This document shows positions 18,823 to 28,403 of a DNA stretch of 50,145 bases, piece by piece (positions within the stretch are counted from its first letter, which is position 1; each line of letters begins with the position of its first letter). Origin of the DNA: Isotricha intestinalis. Taxonomy: Eukaryota; Ciliophora; Litostomatea; Vestibuliferida; Isotrichidae. The translations under genes were made by a program, and so were the position numbers. Where the stretch lies: assembly GCA_023807065.1 (NCBI GenBank), contig JAJJLU010000416.1:1-50145 (forward strand), given 5' to 3'. The notes under the pieces are model-generated. The model ran no database searches and was not told the DNA's origin. It was given only the letters and a program-made list of their open reading frames with translations.

Positions 18823-20334
18823 ATGAGTAAAAAGAAAGAAAACGCAAATTCAAATGAACCTCCAATAGATTATCAAATAGAATCTAAGAATTTACAATAT
18901 ACAATAACATTAAGAGAATTAGAAATAGAAGATTTAAAAAGAGACAATGAGAACAAAGCAAATTACTTGAAAAATTTAGAAGGTCAAATAGAAGATTTAA
19001 GAAATGCATGTGTTAATCAATATAAAATAGATCAAGAATTAAAAGAATATAAAGCAAAGACAGAACATTTACAAAGAGAAGTAGATAAATTAAATGAAGA
19101 TTTAATTAATCAACAAAAGAAATTTGATGAAGAAAAAAGACAAATTGAAAATTATCATCAAACTGAAATTAATCAATTAAAATTAACAATTGATGCTTAT
19201 ACTCAAAAAGTAGAAATGGCAAATCAATTAATAATAGATAAAGAGAATTTAATTAAAGAAGTTGAAAATTTAAAAAAAGAAAAAGAAGATATTATTTTTA
19301 ATAATAAAGAAACAATGAGACAAAAAGAAATAAAAAATGAAATAAAATTTTCTAATTTAAAAAAAAAGATGATGGATAATATAAATCAAACACAATCTAA
19401 AGTAACAGAATTAAACATTCAATATATGGATGTTTCTACTAAATTAACTTTACTTCAAAATCATCAATTATTAATTCAATTAGAATATCAAAGTCAACAA
19501 ATTGATGAATTAACTTCAAAAAAAGAATCTTTAGAAAAAAAAGTTTTTGAATTAAACAGAGATATTGATATTCATAAAGAAGTTGAATTAAGTTTAGCAG
19601 AAAAGAATAAAAAATTAACTACTGAAAATCAAAAATTAAGAAATAAAAAAATTGAAAATGAAAAAAATGAAAATAATGAAAGTAAAAGTATTCAAAATTC
19701 TTCTTTAAATATAAATAATATGTCTCTTGGATTTGATGATAATAATTCAATTAATACTAATTTTAATAAATTAAGAGCTTTAGAAAGAAAAGTTATTCTT
19801 CTTGAAAAAAAATTGAGTCAAAAAACAAAAGATTATAATACTTTAAAAGATAATTATGAATTTATTGAAACTAAATTAAAAAATTATGAAAAAAAATATT
19901 CTGGTTTATTTAATTTCTTTGAAGAAAGTTTAAAATTATTTTTTGAAGATGAAGAAATTAAAAATAATCAAGAAATTTATATTAATATTGAAGCTTTGCA
20001 AAATTGCGATTTTAATGCTTTTACAAAAGAAGAAAAATATTCTATCTTAGTTATTTTAATGAAATATTTATTACCTTTAATTAATAGTAATGAAACTGGA
20101 AATATGGGAAATGTTAATTTGAAATTTCATGTTAATACTAATAAAAAATTTATTGAAGAAATGGAAAATAAAAAATATAATTTAAATAATAATCCTTCTG
20201 AAAAAAAAACTAAAAAACAAATTAATTATTCTCATACTTTTGTAGAAAGTCTTCCTTCAATTAAAAATAATAGATCTTTAACAATTAATGTAAATAATCC
20301 AAGTAATTTGATTTTTGAAAATGAAAGTAAATAA
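18823..20334 (+). CDS. Coiled-coil protein resembling CFAP157/BBOF1 group
   Basis: The 503-residue protein is coiled coil for about residues 15-290, followed by an Asn/Ser linker, a second coil (about 325-370), and a short globular patch (LFNFFEESLKLFFEDEEIK to YSILVILMKYLLPLIN, about 364-422). The N-terminal stretch QYTITLRELEIEDLKRDNE and the central KKKMMDNINQTQSKVTELN recall the DUF4515-like basal-body proteins CFAP157 and BBOF1, which bind microtubules at basal bodies and axonemes. That resemblance is by pattern, not alignment, and other ciliary coiled coils are possible. Confidence 0.7.
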   Translation: MSKKKENANSNEPPIDYQIESKNLQYTITLRELEIEDLKRDNENKANYLKNLEGQIEDLRNACVNQYKIDQELKEYKAKTEHLQREVDKLNEDLINQQKKFDEEKRQIENYHQTEINQLKLTIDAYTQKVEMANQLIIDKENLIKEVENLKKEKEDIIFNNKETMRQKEIKNEIKFSNLKKKMMDNINQTQSKVTELNIQYMDVSTKLTLLQNHQLLIQLEYQSQQIDELTSKKESLEKKVFELNRDIDIHKEVELSLAEKNKKLTTENQKLRNKKIENEKNENNESKSIQNSSLNINNMSLGFDDNNSINTNFNKLRALERKVILLEKKLSQKTKDYNTLKDNYEFIETKLKNYEKKYSGLFNFFEESLKLFFEDEEIKNNQEIYINIEALQNCDFNAFTKEEKYSILVILMKYLLPLINSNETGNMGNVNLKFHVNTNKKFIEEMENKKYNLNNNPSEKKTKKQINYSHTFVESLPSIKNNRSLTINVNNPSNLIFENESK

Positions 20335-20384
20335 AAAAAAAGAAAGGAAATATTTTTTACAATAAATAATAAAATAATTAAATT

Positions 20385-21110
20385 TTATTTCTTAATAAAA
20401 CAACCATCAATTCCACATTCAAATTCATTATTATTATTCATATTTTTTTCATTTTTCTCTTTTTTTTCATTTAAAGCATTAATTAAACATTCCTTCATAA
20501 AGTTTTTTTCTTGAGCACCATTAATAACATATTTTCCATCAATAACAAAATAAGGAACTCCATGTACTCCTTCACAATAAGCATCATTTTCATCTTTTCT
20601 AACTTCTTCAATAAAATCTGAATTATTTAATAATTTCTCAATTTCTTCTTTAGAACAATTTGCTTGTTCTCCAATATTAATTAATACATTTTTATCAGCT
20701 AAATTTAAATTTTTTGTAAAGTAAGCATCATATAATAAAAAAATGACTTTTTCATAATTTTCATAATTTCCTTTTTTTTCAATGTATTTTGTTAATCTAT
20801 GAGCATTTAAAGTATTTTCATGAATACAAGTTCCATATTTCATATTTATTCCTTCTTCTTTACCTAATTTGTTTATATAATTTATATTTGCTTTTGCTTG
20901 TTCAATTGGGAGATTATATTTTTTAGATAGTAAAATATCAATTCTTTCTCCTTTACTTCTTGAATTTGGGTCTAATTCAAATGCACGAAATTCAAATTCA
21001 AATTTATCTGTTATATTTAATTCTTTTAATATGTTTTTCATTCTTTTTTCTCCTATGTAACAAAAGGGACATACATAATCTGACCAATATGATATTTTTA
21101 TTTTTGACAT
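20385..21110 (-). CDS. DsbA/FrnE-family thiol oxidoreductase
   Basis: The 241-residue protein has a thioredoxin-fold start KISYWSDYVCPFCYIGEKR with the active-site CPFC at 14-17 and the FrnE-type FRAFELDPNS (41-50). An alpha-helical insertion containing NTLNAHRLTKYIE (99-111) follows. The cis-proline segment is GVHGVPYFVIDGKYVINGAQ (181-200). Length and motifs match cytosolic FrnE/2-hydroxychromene isomerase-like oxidoreductases, which act in disulfide or glutathione chemistry. There is no signal peptide. The C-terminal tail is Lys/Asn-rich and ends CGIDGCFIKK, with two extra cysteines. The family is mainly bacterial and fungal/plant; lateral acquisition is possible, but base composition matches the neighbours. 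Confidence 0.9.
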   Translation of the reverse strand: MSKIKISYWSDYVCPFCYIGEKRMKNILKELNITDKFEFEFRAFELDPNSRSKGERIDILLSKKYNLPIEQAKANINYINKLGKEEGINMKYGTCIHENTLNAHRLTKYIEKKGNYENYEKVIFLLYDAYFTKNLNLADKNVLINIGEQANCSKEEIEKLLNNSDFIEEVRKDENDAYCEGVHGVPYFVIDGKYVINGAQEKNFMKECLINALNEKKEKNEKNMNNNNEFECGIDGCFIKK

Positions 21111-21317
21111 TAATTAATTTTTTTCTTTGGATAAATATGTTTATATATAAAAAAAAATCTTTGATAATTTATTTATTTATAATTTATGTAATATTTTTTT
21201 ATTATTTATTAAAAAAATAAACTCAAATATAATAAAGTATTTCATATAAATTTCACATATATATAATACATAAATTGTTTTTTCAAATATCAAAAGAATA
21301 AATTATATAAAATAAAT

Positions 21318-23363
21318 TTAGCTTAAAAATTTAACTTCTGCATTTACAAGTCTTAATAATTTTAAATCTTCAAAAAGCATTTCATCTTTTCTTCTAATAT
21401 TATTATAAGACTTAAATAAATTATCAATTTCCTTTTTCCCAATAGATTTATAACTAATTTGCCTTTCTAAAAACTCATTATAAATATTATTAGTTTTATC
21501 TTCTTCAATTTTAATAGGAGGTTTAGATAAATAATCAAATAAATTATATTGATCATGATCTAATAAACAATAAGTTAACAGATCAATTTCTTGCATTTTT
21601 TTAATATAATTAAAAACATCTAAATAATAATGAACTCTATCTTCTGCTTTAGAAATAATATTATTTTTCTTATCTAATTTTTTACTACACCAAAAGCATA
21701 ATTTAACACAAATAGTTTCACAAATATTCATTCTTAAAGATAAATTATTATTTTTTATTTTTTTAATTTGAATTTCAATTGGTTTTTGTTCTTCAAATTC
21801 TTCTAAAGATTTAGAAGTAGTAGTAAAAATTCTTTCTGAATCAATTCTATTGTTCACATTATTTCTAATATCATGTGTGACATCATTAACCGAAGATAGA
21901 CTTTCAACAGAAAAACTATTTTCTATTACTGATTTTTTCATTGAATGATTTAATAAATTTATTCCATCTCTTTCAGTCACTTGAACTTCAATATTATTAT
22001 CATTCCGTTTTTCTTCTTTTATTAAATCATTTGTTTTGAAAAATTTCTTTTCTTTATTACCTAGAAAATTATTTTTTTTACCTTGATTATCTAACAAAAT
22101 CATATTTCTCTCCTTTTTACCATCTAATTTATTATTATCTAATAATGTTACTATACTTTTTCTTGAAGATACAACTCCTCCTTTACTATTTTTCACAATA
22201 TCTAAATTTTCCTTATTTATAATTTTCATAACATTTGAATTAATATTATCTTTATGAAAAGTATTAATTAAATAATCAATATCATAATATTTACTTCCAC
22301 TAAATTTTAACATTTTAGAAATTAATTTATGATCAATAGCAATTCTTTCAACAACATTAACAGTAAGTAAAAGAAAAATTAATATATCTTCTAAAATTCC
22401 TGTTAAATCTGCAATAAAAAGAGGTAATTTTTCATAAGACCTTCTTAATTCAACAGTTTTTGAACTAGTTTTTAAATAAAATTGATTAACTAAACTTTCA
22501 TGTTTAACATATCTATCACTATTTCTAAAAGAATCAGTACAAGAATCAATAGTTAATCCTCTAGTTAAACTAGGATTATCAATAATAATATTTTCATCAT
22601 TATAAAATTCAACAGGTGATATTAAAACTTCTGTTGTTTTTTGATAATTAAAATCCATAGTTCTAAAAAGATGATTTAAAAACAAAGGCATTGGATTAGA
22701 TCGATTATCATAATCAATAGCATTATCAAGAAAGAAAAAAGCCATTTCGAAAGGATTAGTAATAAATAAATTTTTAGTAGAATCTAAATTATTTAATGCA
22801 TAATCAGTTAAACCAATTTGAATAATAATATATTTATAATAATAATCCATATAAGTTCCTTCAAGAGTATAATTAATTCCACTCCAATCAGGACAAAATA
22901 ATTTATCAATATCACTTTTTTTAAATGACCCATCAACTAAATGATGAAAATCTTCTTTAGTACATGATTTAATTGGAATATTAGTTTTAATTATTTTTTC
23001 ATGTCCAATCCATTCCATTAAAAAAATAGAATAATTAAAATACTTAATTTCTCCTTCAACATAAGGGTTTTCAGTATCAGCAGATTCTAATCCAAATGCA
23101 AAATTAAAGCCAATATTAGTTAAATTAATAAATGGTTCTGATTCTACTATTCTATATGCATTTATAAAATCTAAATTCTTTCTTGCAATAAAATGATATG
23201 ACATATATGATATATATATTATTGCTATCATTGAATATATTATTGTTGAAAATCCACCAAATAATGATTTTAATTCATTTTCTTTGTTTATTCGAAATGT
23301 CACAAATGTTCCAAAACAATCACAATCTTTTATTAATTTTTTTAAACATTTTAAACAAGACAT
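21318..23363 (-). CDS. Ciliate-type two-pass transmembrane protein (681 aa), paralogue
   Basis: Topology matches the gene at 5368-7116. A short Cys-rich N-terminus (CLKCLKKLIKDCDCFG) comes first, then the GGF motif and TM1 at about 37-59. A loop of about 255 residues with PYVEGEIKYFNY and YMDYYYKYIIIQIGLTDY follows, then TM2 at about 314-341 (LPLFIADLTGILEDILIFLL), and a C-terminal cytosolic tail. The tail contains low-complexity linkers and a terminal module YIKKMQEIDLLTYCLLD with QYNLFDYLSKPPI, a form I associate with putative ciliate transmembrane proteins. No enzyme motif is visible; a cortical, alveolar or surface role is possible but unsupported. Confidence 0.8.
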   Translation of the reverse strand: MSCLKCLKKLIKDCDCFGTFVTFRINKENELKSLFGGFSTIIYSMIAIIYISYMSYHFIARKNLDFINAYRIVESEPFINLTNIGFNFAFGLESADTENPYVEGEIKYFNYSIFLMEWIGHEKIIKTNIPIKSCTKEDFHHLVDGSFKKSDIDKLFCPDWSGINYTLEGTYMDYYYKYIIIQIGLTDYALNNLDSTKNLFITNPFEMAFFFLDNAIDYDNRSNPMPLFLNHLFRTMDFNYQKTTEVLISPVEFYNDENIIIDNPSLTRGLTIDSCTDSFRNSDRYVKHESLVNQFYLKTSSKTVELRRSYEKLPLFIADLTGILEDILIFLLLTVNVVERIAIDHKLISKMLKFSGSKYYDIDYLINTFHKDNINSNVMKIINKENLDIVKNSKGGVVSSRKSIVTLLDNNKLDGKKERNMILLDNQGKKNNFLGNKEKKFFKTNDLIKEEKRNDNNIEVQVTERDGINLLNHSMKKSVIENSFSVESLSSVNDVTHDIRNNVNNRIDSERIFTTTSKSLEEFEEQKPIEIQIKKIKNNNLSLRMNICETICVKLCFWCSKKLDKKNNIISKAEDRVHYYLDVFNYIKKMQEIDLLTYCLLDHDQYNLFDYLSKPPIKIEEDKTNNIYNEFLERQISYKSIGKKEIDNLFKSYNNIRRKDEMLFEDLKLLRLVNAEVKFLS

Positions 23364-23546
23364 TTTATTTTCAATATTATTTGATATTTATTTATTTTGT
23401 TTTTATTATATTTTTTATAATTTTTTATTTTATTTAATTGGATTTTTTTTATTATTTTAAGAAAAAAATTCCATTTTTATTAATTTATAATTTTTTTTAA
23501 CACAAAATTTAATTAAGAAAAAACTTTTAATAGTTTAGTATATAAA

Positions 23547-24767
23547 TTAAATTTTTTTATTTTGTGAATTTTTTTTCTTTTCATCTTTAATATAATCATT
23601 ATTTTCACTTTTAAAATTTTTATTTCCTTTCATTAAGTTTAAAATCATTTTAATCTGTAATTCTTGCTCTTTTAACATTGCAATATTTTTATCATAATCA
23701 TCATTAACATCATTAACAATAGTTTCAAAATTAGTATTATGAATATTATTAATATTTCCAATATTAATTTGAACAGAATTCGTATGATTATTTTTTTTAA
23801 TTTCTTTTTCTTTATTTATCTTTTGATTAGGTGATAAAGATAAATTTTTATCTTCTAAATTTTTATTATTTTTATCATCAACAGTTAAATTATCATTTAT
23901 AGAAAATTTACTAATATTTAAAGTATTATTTACTTCATTACTAAAACTTAAATTAGATTTAATTAAATTATTTCTTTGTATTTTTTGAATAAATTCTTTT
24001 TTATTATTATTTTGATTATTATTAATAAATTTATTTAATTTCTTCTTTTTTAAAATAGAAGAGGTATTAATTTTATCATAAGAAGAAAGTCTATTATTTC
24101 TACTTGTAATTTTTTCATTTTCATTATTTTCAAAAGATGATTCATTTTCCATTGAATTATTTGCAGTTTTATTATGATGATAATTTATTTTCTTAACAGG
24201 AACAAATTTTGTATTTGTTAAAGTTCTTTTTGTTTCATTTAATTTATGATTTATTAAATCAATTTTTAATTTATCTTTATAAAAAATTAATTGTCTTTTA
24301 TAAGATTCAATTTCTTTTTTTAATTTTATTTCATTATTATATTTTTCACTTAATTGATATTCTAAATTCCTTATTCTTAATTTACAATCAATAATTTCTT
24401 TATTTAAATCAACTAAATTATTTTTATTTATTTTAATATTATTTCCCTTATCTTTTATCTTTAAATTTAACTTTTCAATTTCTTCAATATAAACACTAAT
24501 TTGTTTAAATAAATTTAAAAATAAACTATCATTAATTTTTTCTAAATCATTTCTATGTTTTAAATATCTTTCACTTAACATATAAAAATTCATATTTAAC
24601 TTATTTATTTTTTTCATTAAAATATTTCCTTCATCTTTATTATAATAAACACTAACTAAATCATTACTACTATTACTTAAATTATCAATAAAAATTTGTG
24701 GATTAATTCCAGAAATAGGAGGTTGAAAAACATTATTAATATCGAAATTATATTGACTTACTTTCAT
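23547..24767 (-). CDS. Coiled-coil protein of unknown function (406 aa)
   Basis: An N-terminal region of about 45 residues (FQPPISGINPQIFIDNL) precedes a coiled coil at about 50-185. A low-complexity Asn/Lys/Ser-rich segment follows, and a short C-terminal helix (NIAMLKEQELQIKMILNLMK) lies at about 365-385. No catalytic or membrane feature is visible. It could be a structural or centrosomal adaptor; nothing in the sequence fixes this. It lies just upstream (about 95 bases) of the tRNA gene on the other strand. Confidence 0.7.
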   Translation of the reverse strand: MKVSQYNFDINNVFQPPISGINPQIFIDNLSNSSNDLVSVYYNKDEGNILMKKINKLNMNFYMLSERYLKHRNDLEKINDSLFLNLFKQISVYIEEIEKLNLKIKDKGNNIKINKNNLVDLNKEIIDCKLRIRNLEYQLSEKYNNEIKLKKEIESYKRQLIFYKDKLKIDLINHKLNETKRTLTNTKFVPVKKINYHHNKTANNSMENESSFENNENEKITSRNNRLSSYDKINTSSILKKKKLNKFINNNQNNNKKEFIQKIQRNNLIKSNLSFSNEVNNTLNISKFSINDNLTVDDKNNKNLEDKNLSLSPNQKINKEKEIKKNNHTNSVQINIGNINNIHNTNFETIVNDVNDDYDKNIAMLKEQELQIKMILNLMKGNKNFKSENNDYIKDEKKKNSQNKKI

Positions 24768-24861
24768 AATTTAAAAAAAAATTTCAAAAAAAAAATTAAA
24801 AAAACTATATATATATAATTTACAATATATATATTACTAATTATTAAATTATAGTATCATT

Positions 24862-24941
24862 GATAACGTGGCCGAGCGGTCTAAGGCGGTAGTTTAAGGC
24901 ACTATTCTGAAAGGGCAGGGGTTCGAATCCCCTCGTTATCA
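24862..24941 (+). tRNA. tRNA-Leu (anticodon AAG)
   Basis: The acceptor stem GATAACG pairs with CGTTATC (24934-24940), with discriminator A at 24941. The D arm is TGGCCGAGCGGTCTAAGGC, also the internal A box. The anticodon stem GTAGT/ACTAT encloses loop TTAAGGC, giving anticodon AAG. A class-II variable arm TCTGAAAGGGC follows, then T arm AGGGG-TTCGAAT-CCCCT (B box GGTTCGAATCC). The long variable arm and D-arm sequence are typical of eukaryotic tRNA-Leu. No intron is present and CCA is not encoded. It decodes CUU, and CUC by wobble if A34 is modified to inosine. Confidence 0.96.
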
Positions 24942-24949
24942 AACTTAAA

Positions 24950-24958
24950 TTTTTTTTT
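24950..24958 (+). terminator. Pol III terminator of tRNA-Leu
   Basis: A run of nine T begins eight bases after the tRNA 3' end, which is the expected RNA polymerase III termination signal. Confidence 0.75.
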
Positions 24959-25189
24959 AAAAAAACTAACTAAATAACTAAACTAACTAACAAAATAAAC
25001 TTTTTTTTTAAATTTATAATATACTTTTTTTATTTTTTAAAGAAATTTATTCTATTATAATGGTAAATATGTTTATTTTTATTTTAATATTCTTTTTAAA
25101 GAATGTATCTTTATATTATCTTTAATTTAAATTAAATGTTTAATTAATTATATAATAATAATATGTAATAATATTTAATTAATAATTAA

Positions 25190-25927
25190 ATGAAAAGAAT
25201 TCTAATATCAAGAAATTCAGCTCATTTAGATAAATTAAATAATATTTCGAATGAAGTTTTAACATTAGGAAGATATATTCATAATTCAAATAAAAACAAA
25301 GAAAATTTAAAGGAAAGTAATTATAATATAAATGATGTAAATTCTAAATCAATAAATCCAAATATTAAAGAAAAAATTACAAATATTTTTTCTGAACTTT
25401 CATTTAGAGAAAAACCTTTATCAAAATCAATAAACAATTATAATTCTAAATTAGTAGAAACAAAAATGAGATTATTTCATTTAAATAAAAACAAAATTGA
25501 AAATGAGAAAAAAAAAATAAGTTTAAACAATAAAAAAAAAGAAATTATGAATCTTTTAAATAATTTTAATAATAAATTATCAAAAAATAAAAAAATGACA
25601 TTGAAAAAAAATAAAAATAAGAATGTATTAAAATCAAGAAATATAAAATTAAATTTTCCAGAATTAAAATTTTCAGAAAGAATGAAATCAGAAATAAGTA
25701 AAATATTATATAAAACAAAAGAAGATAATTTAACTGATGAAATAAAAGAAATTAAAAATAATGAAAATAAAAAAATAAAATCTTATAGAGAAAAACATAC
25801 AAGAATTCAAACTGAAATTTCAGAAAGAAATTCTTCTTTATCAAATAGAAATTATACAAATGAAATAATAAATCAATTAAAAATAAAATATAGATTAAAC
25901 TATAATTTATTTAATAAAAATACTTAA
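25190..25927 (+). CDS. Basic Lys/Asn-rich protein of unknown function
   Basis: The 245-residue, very basic product starts at an ATG directly preceded by an in-frame TAA, which fixes the 5' limit. It has weak coiled-coil potential at about 90-125 and 185-200 and several LKF/LNFPELKF motifs. There is no membrane segment or catalytic signature. I do not recognise the family. The gene is convergent with the next gene, with about 60 bases between stop codons. Confidence 0.6.
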   Translation: MKRILISRNSAHLDKLNNISNEVLTLGRYIHNSNKNKENLKESNYNINDVNSKSINPNIKEKITNIFSELSFREKPLSKSINNYNSKLVETKMRLFHLNKNKIENEKKKISLNNKKKEIMNLLNNFNNKLSKNKKMTLKKNKNKNVLKSRNIKLNFPELKFSERMKSEISKILYKTKEDNLTDEIKEIKNNENKKIKSYREKHTRIQTEISERNSSLSNRNYTNEIINQLKIKYRLNYNLFNKNT

Positions 25928-25986
25928 ATATAGTCTTTCTATATAAAAAAAATTAAAATTATAAATCTTATTTTTTTTAAAATTAT

Positions 25987-27759
25987 TTATTTTCCATTTA
26001 ATAATTTATCTAAAATTTCATCATATTCATCTTTATGTGCTTCTTTATTAAATTTTTGATTAAATCTATTTCTAAAATTAAATCTACTTGATTGAGGTCT
26101 AATCTTTTTATTTTCATTAACTTTTTTTTTATAAACAGTATTACTTTTTATATTATTATCATTATTTAAATTAATTGAATTATTACTTGAAAAAAAATGA
26201 TTTCCAGAAAAATTAAAATTGTTATTATTCCCTTTAAAAAAATTAAAATTACCTCTTTTATTAATATTTAAACTTCCTTTCCTTCCTTTACTACTAATAA
26301 CTCTACTATTATTTAAACTATTAAAAATATTATTATTATTGTTGTTTAAAGAATAATTTCCAGAAAAAAATTTTCTACTTCTTTTTAAATTAGGTAAATT
26401 AACTTTTCCTTGTTTCATCATTCTTAAAATATTTTCAATATTACCTCCTCCCATAGAACAATATCTAGTAATATCTAAATAACAATTTTCACAAACACAA
26501 GAAGTTTTAGCACAAAAAATAGAATCTTCTTTTAAATTAATATAATCTTCATATTTCATTTTAGGATAAATTTCCATTATTACTTTAGGAATTATAAAAT
26601 TTCTATAATTATATTTTTTTAATCTTTCTAAAACTTCATTATTCTTATTTTCCATATAAGGAATAATTTCAACTCCAGAAGAAGTCATATTTATTTTATC
26701 ATAAATATTAAATAAGTCATTATCTCTTTTTCTATTTTCATGACTTTCTATTAAATTTTTAAAACTTATTTCATATAATCTATAAGATTCAATTTTTTGA
26801 CCACAATTTAAACAAATTGCATCTTTATGAGGTTTAATAGGTTTTCCATTAATATTATATTTAAATAAATTTATATCTTCAGGACATCTAATATTAATTT
26901 TATTAATATCAACTTCTTTAACTCTTTTAATTTCATTAGGAATTCTTTTATCTAATCTATTATCAATTCTTAAGGAAGAACACCAAAGAAAAAGTACTCT
27001 ATCTTTTTTATCTATTTTAAAATTTAAGATCATTCTAATTATTTTTATTTTTTCTAAAGTAATATTAGAAACATGATTAGCAATACTAGTTCCTATTTTT
27101 TCAATTCTATCTGGTAAGTTACTTCCTTTTAAAGGTTCTATTTTTATATGAAATTCTTCTCCATCATAAGTAACTGCTCTTTCATATATATCATATTTTT
27201 TATCATATATTTTTTTTATATTTGAACATTTTTCAAATAAACATAATTTGGGAGACCAATTTAATCTATATGTTATATTATAATCTCCTTTAGGATCTTC
27301 AAATTTTTGTAATATTCCATCTTCATAATTATATTTATTCCTTAAAAATTCATCGAATTTTTTCATATCAAAATATTCCATTATGTAACCTTCTTTATAT
27401 TCTTCTTCTAATTCTTTATCAAATAAACTTTTCATTCTCTTTTCAAAATTTGGTTTATCACTTTCATATTTAGATTGAATTTTATTTTTTTTATATATAT
27501 AATATGCAATTATTCCACTATTTGAAATGTGCTTTGTGAATACTTCTCTTATATGATTTGAATTTATTTTTCCTGATGATTTTTTCTTTAATTTTCCATC
27601 TATTACACTTGTGAAATACCAATAACATGGCTTTTGATATTTATATAATATTGTATGTGGAATTATTACATATGGATCTGTGTTAAATATTGTATCTTTT
27701 GTCCAAAGGAAATGATATATGTTTTCTATTACTCCATCACCTTCTAATACATTAAACAT
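25987..27759 (-). CDS. Conserved-looking protein with Cys motifs, unknown function
   Basis: Unlike its neighbours, the first about 430 of 590 residues are not low complexity. They start MFNVLEGDGVIENIYHFLW and contain DPYVIIPHTILYKYQKPCYW, YNITYRLNWSPKLCLFEKC, a helix TLEKIKIIRMILNFKIDKKD and a strand-like VLFLWCSSLRID. Paired cysteines occur in AICLNCGQK and CAKTSCVCENCYLD, which could bind a metal ion. The C-terminal about 160 residues are Asn/Ser/Phe-rich and disordered. I cannot name the family; the pattern suggests a protein conserved among flagellated or ciliated protists, which is inference. The start is well placed at the end of the open frame. Confidence 0.8.
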   Translation of the reverse strand: MFNVLEGDGVIENIYHFLWTKDTIFNTDPYVIIPHTILYKYQKPCYWYFTSVIDGKLKKKSSGKINSNHIREVFTKHISNSGIIAYYIYKKNKIQSKYESDKPNFEKRMKSLFDKELEEEYKEGYIMEYFDMKKFDEFLRNKYNYEDGILQKFEDPKGDYNITYRLNWSPKLCLFEKCSNIKKIYDKKYDIYERAVTYDGEEFHIKIEPLKGSNLPDRIEKIGTSIANHVSNITLEKIKIIRMILNFKIDKKDRVLFLWCSSLRIDNRLDKRIPNEIKRVKEVDINKINIRCPEDINLFKYNINGKPIKPHKDAICLNCGQKIESYRLYEISFKNLIESHENRKRDNDLFNIYDKINMTSSGVEIIPYMENKNNEVLERLKKYNYRNFIIPKVIMEIYPKMKYEDYINLKEDSIFCAKTSCVCENCYLDITRYCSMGGGNIENILRMMKQGKVNLPNLKRSRKFFSGNYSLNNNNNNIFNSLNNSRVISSKGRKGSLNINKRGNFNFFKGNNNNFNFSGNHFFSSNNSINLNNDNNIKSNTVYKKKVNENKKIRPQSSRFNFRNRFNQKFNKEAHKDEYDEILDKLLNGK

Positions 27760-28403
27760 TTATTTTTTAATTTTCTTTTTGTTTTAATTAATTTTTTTTT
27801 TCTTTTTATTTTTTTTATTATTTATTTTTTTATTTTTTATTTTTTTTGTTGTTAGTTTTTTTAAAATTAATAAATAATAAAATGTAATATAAAAAAAACT
27901 CAGATCCAAAACCACAAAAAATAATTGAAATTATAAGAGAAAAAAAATAATCACAAAAAAATAATCATTTTGTGGTTCATATCCATGAAAAAATTATTAT
28001 TATAAAATGAAAATAATTCATAAAAATACCGAATTTATAAAAAATATAAATTTTTAAAGTGAAATTGGAATGATAAACTAAATTAATTGTAAACAGTAGA
28101 AAAAAAATAATAAAATTTTAAAATATAACCTTAATTTTTAAAAAAAAAATATTTTTCAAACTTCTCTTTTCTCCTCTTTCACGAAATTTTTCGTTAAATA
28201 TTTTATTCGAATTAATAAACAAAATAAACAATTCTTAAAACTAAATAATATCAAAACTACCTTATAAACATTACAAAAAAAGAATAAAACAATTTTTTTT
28301 TCTTAAGAAAATTAAAAAAAAGAAAAAAGAAAATATTCTATAAAACCTTATTAATGATATAAAACCAAATAATTTAAGTATAAATAAATAAACATAATAT
28401 TCG
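27760..28403. other. Longest gene-free stretch, with a spaced inverted repeat
   Basis: This 644-base region separates two divergent genes. Inverted arms aaccacaaaa (about 27909-27918) and ttttgtggtt (about 27969-27978) are 50 bases apart. Near 28180 a small perfect stem acgaaa/tttcgt with a two-base loop follows a pyrimidine-rich tract (cttctcttttctcctcttt). No reading frame of note is seen. It could hold two promoters or a small noncoding RNA. Confidence 0.5.
27909..27978. repeat. 10-bp inverted repeat, 50-base spacer
   Basis: The arms AACCACAAAA and TTTTGTGGTT are exact reverse complements. They carry the only CC/GG pairs in a nearly pure A+T spacer, so the match is more notable than a chance A/T palindrome. 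No tRNA or snRNA signature surrounds them. Confidence 0.45.

Noticed and set aside
24966..24995. CTAA-rich stretch after the tRNA gene as an interstitial telomere
   Set aside because: The units are irregular (ctaac, ctaaat, ctaaac) and lack C runs; it does not match the C4A2T motif at the left end. It looks like simple A+T-rich sequence.
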